Source: Streptomyces viridiviolaceus
Lineage (GTDB): Bacteria; Actinomycetota; Actinomycetes; Streptomycetales; Streptomycetaceae
Direction of reading: 5' to 3'
NCBI RefSeq assembly: GCF_014650995.1
Contig: NZ_BMWA01000003.1
Location: 389,757-450,723 of the forward strand
Length of the DNA: 60,967 nucleotides
Of the stretch, positions 59,501 to 60,967 are shown piece after piece (position 1 is the stretch's first letter; every line of letters starts with the position of its first letter). A program made the position numbers and the translations under genes. The notes below the pieces were generated by a model, which had not been told where the DNA came from, searched no databases, and saw nothing but the letters and a program-made list of their open reading frames with translations.

Positions 59501-60705
59501 CCTCGCTGGGGCTCGTCCAGATGACCCGCAAGCGGGTCGGCCAGGGGCTGCTGGAGTCGTTCTCGGAGACCTGCGTCCACTGCAACGGCCGCGGTGTCAT
59601 CGTCCACCTCGACCAGCCGACCGTCGCCGGGAACGGCGGGGGCAAGCGCCGCAAGCGGGCACGTGCCGGTGCCGCCGAGCAGCCGCACGAGCACGAGGCC
59701 GTGGCCGCCGTCGAGACCGTCCCGACGGCGGAGCAGGAGGCGGAGACCGAGTCCGAGGCCGAGGTGGCCGCCGAGGTGGCCGAGCCGGTCGCCCTTCCGG
59801 CGCCCGACTTCGGCGCGGACGAGGAGCTGTACAGCAGCGCCGCCGAGGCCGAGGCCGCCGCCACGCGCGGCCGCAGCCGGCGCCGGGTCAGCCGGCGGGC
59901 GTCCGCCCCGGCGGGTGCCCCGAAGGCGGCGAAGGACGAGGCCGCGAGGAACGGGCGTCCGGCGCAGGCCGCGGTGCCGACCGCGCAGGACGTCACGGCC
60001 CAGGAAGAGGTCGAGCGTCCGGTGCTGCGGGAGTCGGCCGCCGAGGTGCTGGCCGAGCCCGCGGCCGTCGAGGACGCGGTATCCGGCGCCCCGGCCCCGG
60101 CGGTCACCGAGGCCCCGGCCGTCACCGGGGCTCCGGCCGAGGAGGAGGCGGCCCCCAAGGGCCGCACCCGCCGTCGGGCGACCCGGAAGGTCTCCGCACC
60201 GGCCGGTTCCCCCGAGGGTGCCGAGGCCGCCGTGGTGACGGTCGCCGAGACCGCGCCGACGGCGACCGCCGAGACCGAGCCGCGCGAGCCGGCCGAGGAG
60301 GCACCGGCGCCCGCCGCCGCGGAGCCCGCCGCCCCGGCCCGTCCGCGGCGCCGGGCGGTACGGAAGCCCACCACGCCCACCGCGTCCGAGGAGGCGGCCG
60401 TCGTGGTCGTCCCGTCGGCCCCGGCGGAGGAGACGCCCCAGGCGCCCGTGGAGGAGGCCGCCGAGGAGCCGGCCCCGGCCAAGAAGACGGCCCGCAAGAC
60501 GGCCAAGAAGGCCACGGCGAAGAAGGCCGCCACCAAGAAGACCGCGGCCAAGAAGACGGCCGCGAAGAAGGCCACGGCCAAGAAGGCGGCGGCCAAGACG
60601 ACGACCGCGAAGAAGGCCACGGCCAAGAAGGCGGCGTCGAAGAAGACCGCGGCGGCCGCCCAGCAGGCGCCGTCCTCGGTCAGCGCCGCCACCGACGAAG
60701 GCTGA
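56572..60705 (+). CDS. rne: Ribonuclease E/G family endoribonuclease, long RNase ES type
   Basis: 1377 residues. The catalytic core is in the middle: S1 domain from about residue 617 (GVLEDGVLVEHYVNKEQSTS), DNase-I-like catalytic strands VVDVNTG (about 898) and IIVIDFID (about 942) with the metal Asp residues, and the zinc-link motif CVHC (about 1000). The N-terminal ~600 residues and the C-terminal ~370 are disordered: arginine clusters (SRRRRRRRGAG), a 50-residue tandem repeat (150 bp at 57016-57315), and a final Lys/Ala-rich tail. RNase ES of S. coelicolor has this layout. ATG 56572 is the start. Both flanks probably bind RNA and degradosome partners. Confidence 0.94.
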   Translation: MLGPNESTEPVKGSASNTPSDTLPPRRRRRAASRPAGPPAGSSDTPAETVAPAVASAAADEVAEETVEETAVTTVASEPEVLAGEVRKDEDEKKDGGEPASAARPRRRAVRRASAPAGSPAAAEAAETVVPVAPAAEAPAQAEPAAAETPEPAEDAAPRRARRRAKRTVTSPAASAAAEVPETAPEPAETVVPAEAAETPEPAEDAAPRRARRRATRTVTSPAASAAAEVPETAPEPAETVVPAEAPEPAEDAAPRRTRRRATRRVSVPAAEAAPAAEAPEAPEAAQAIEATVPAEVPAAETPEDAAPRRTRRRATRKAAGGFAAPAQTAAAASDETDTPPRPARPAVAVFQPPVFAEPKFQTPERAAAEAAAEAAEAEPPQAPEETDEFPEEQPTGSRRRRRRRGAGPDEGAEERAAAETTGEEEPEAEADETEEEDHGEDAEAEESGSRRRRRRGGRRRRRGESADADSADTTDTDVERAAAEQAAQDAEDTAEQAEEDAEEGEEATGESGSTSSRRRRRRRRRAGDASGEAEPSADDPERTVVKVREPRKAAEPSDEVQSIKGSTRLEAKKQRRREGREQGRRRVPIITEAEFLARREAVERVMVVRQHGDRTQIGVLEDGVLVEHYVNKEQSTSYVGNVYLGKVQNVLPSMEAAFIDIGKGRNAVLYAGEVNFEALGMANGPRRIESALKSGQSVLVQVTKDPIGHKGARLTSQVSLPGRYLVYVPEGSMTGISRKLPDTERARLKTILKKIVPEDAGVIVRTAAEGASEDELRRDVERLQAQWEEIQKKAKNGNAPTLLYGEPDMTVRVVRDIFNEDFSKVVVSGDDAWSTIHGYVSHVAPDLADRLSKWTSEVDVFATYRIDEQLAKALDRKVWLPSGGSLVIDRTEAMVVVDVNTGKFTGQGGNLEETVTRNNLEAAEEIVRQLRLRDLGGIIVIDFIDMVLESNRDLVLRRLLECLGRDRTKHQVAEVTSLGLVQMTRKRVGQGLLESFSETCVHCNGRGVIVHLDQPTVAGNGGGKRRKRARAGAAEQPHEHEAVAAVETVPTAEQEAETESEAEVAAEVAEPVALPAPDFGADEELYSSAAEAEAAATRGRSRRRVSRRASAPAGAPKAAKDEAARNGRPAQAAVPTAQDVTAQEEVERPVLRESAAEVLAEPAAVEDAVSGAPAPAVTEAPAVTGAPAEEEAAPKGRTRRRATRKVSAPAGSPEGAEAAVVTVAETAPTATAETEPREPAEEAPAPAAAEPAAPARPRRRAVRKPTTPTASEEAAVVVVPSAPAEETPQAPVEEAAEEPAPAKKTARKTAKKATAKKAATKKTAAKKTAAKKATAKKAAAKTTTAKKATAKKAASKKTAAAAQQAPSSVSAATDEG
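57016..57315 (+). repeat. 150-bp tandem repeat in the rne N-terminal scaffold
   Basis: actcccgagcccgccgagga at 57016 recurs at 57166, period 150 bp (50 codons: TPEPAEDAAPRRARRRA...). A third copy begins near 57310 and decays. Confidence 0.85.
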
Positions 60706-60720
60706 CGTAGCCGCTGCTGA

Positions 60721-60757
60721 ACGTGTGGTCCTGTCCGGTTCGGACAGGACCACACGT
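60721..60757 (+). terminator. Terminator of rne
   Basis: 17-bp perfect stem (60721-60737 with 60741-60757) and a 3-nt loop, 15 bp past the rne stop. Confidence 0.93.
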
Positions 60758-60794
60758 GTCCCCGGAACAACCCCTGCAAGGAGAGAAGCCCGCG

Positions 60795-60967
60795 ATGATA
60801 GGCCTCGTGCTCGCGGCCGGCGCCGGACGGCGTCTGCGCCCCTACACCGACACCCTGCCGAAGGCCCTGGTGCCGGTGGGGCCCGAGGGAGCGGAGGACG
60901 GCATCACGGTGCTGGACCTGACCCTGGGCAACTTCGCCGAGGTGGGTCTGACCGAGGTCGGGATCAT
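60795..60967 (+). CDS. Nucleotidyltransferase (NTP/sugar-phosphate type), cut by the window end
   Basis: 57 codons seen, the frame runs off the right edge. ATG 60795 has AAGGAGAG about 10 nt upstream. The sequence MIGLVLAAGAGRRLRPYTDT, then PKALVPVG, is the N-terminal nucleotide-binding signature of sugar-phosphate nucleotidyltransferases. The rest of the domain is outside, so the substrate cannot be told. Confidence 0.85.
   Translation, partial: MIGLVLAAGAGRRLRPYTDTLPKALVPVGPEGAEDGITVLDLTLGNFAEVGLTEVGI

Noticed and set aside
55756..60753. 1665-codon open frame antisense to rne
   Set aside because: It mirrors the rne coding strand. The sequence is repetitive Gly/Arg/Leu with no domain and is a by-product of GC-rich third positions.

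Overview
The window is chromosomal core DNA of a Streptomyces (or very close streptomycete). The evidence is very high GC, frequent GTG starts, actinobacterial marker families (mycothiol-dependent nitroreductase, Nur-controlled Fe-SOD, clpP1-clpP2-clpX, RNase E/G of the long RNase ES type), a DUF574-type methyltransferase, and gene order. The order pepN / asd / sodF / tig-clpP1-clpP2-clpX / valS-folC-ndk / mreBCD-mrdA-rodA / rne is the one I know from S. coelicolor. The pepN - nitroreductase - rpiB - nei - tig - clpP - clpX - valS - folC - DUF4233 - ndk - rne backbone is also shared with Mycobacterium.

Layout. 1-483: about 155-bp tandem repeats with no gene. 0.5-4.7 kb: pepN (first copy), a DUF1203 gene, asd. 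4.8-8.3 kb: a large TerD-fusion protein and an ECF sigma factor with its membrane partner. 8.4-13.5 kb: a secreted subtilase with a very long Asp-His insertion, a Nudix hydrolase, an AbiEi/DUF559-like protein. 13.7-18.8 kb: second pepN, a sigma-R-type promoter driving a mycothiol-dependent nitroreductase homologue, a methyltransferase, and sodF with a textbook Nur box and a 3'UTR that should give the small RNA s-SodF. 18.9-24.1 kb: two amino-acid permeases, bioY, a flavin oxidase. 24.3-28.8 kb: rpiB-nei, an Eis-like acetyltransferase, a membrane PP2C phosphatase and an HD hydrolase. 28.8-31.2 kb: an acyltransferase, a 64-aa membrane protein, tRNA-Gly(TCC) and tRNA-Pro(TGG). 31.4-36.1 kb: tig, clpP1, clpP2, clpX, with a ClgR box and a sigma-R-like promoter before clpP1. 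36.2-42.4 kb: a Pro/Gly/Tyr-rich membrane protein, valS, folC, DUF4233, ndk. 42.7-49.1 kb: the cell-wall cluster mreB, mreC, mreD, mrdA, rodA. 49.1-49.7 kb: a gene-free spacer with 33-bp tandem repeats and a dispersed palindrome. 49.7-56.3 kb: CYTH/CHAD protein, a B12-binding radical SAM protein, a secreted catalytically dead trypsin-fold protein carrying six near-identical FG-GAP repeats, and a DUF2344 protein that appears to start at CTG. 56.6-60.7 kb: rne, followed by a truncated nucleotidyltransferase gene.

Themes. Protein quality control and thiol-oxidative stress dominate (two PepN, Clp protease, trigger factor, nitroreductase, SOD), with regulatory sites for ClgR, sigma-R and Nur visible in the DNA. 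A second theme is tRNA/rRNA maturation and cell-shape machinery. The least-described items are the pseudo-trypsin/FG-GAP protein with its leader hairpin, the TerD protein with serial beta-sandwich-like repeats, and a set of genes whose -10 boxes lie 6-9 nt before the start codon, which predicts leaderless mRNAs.
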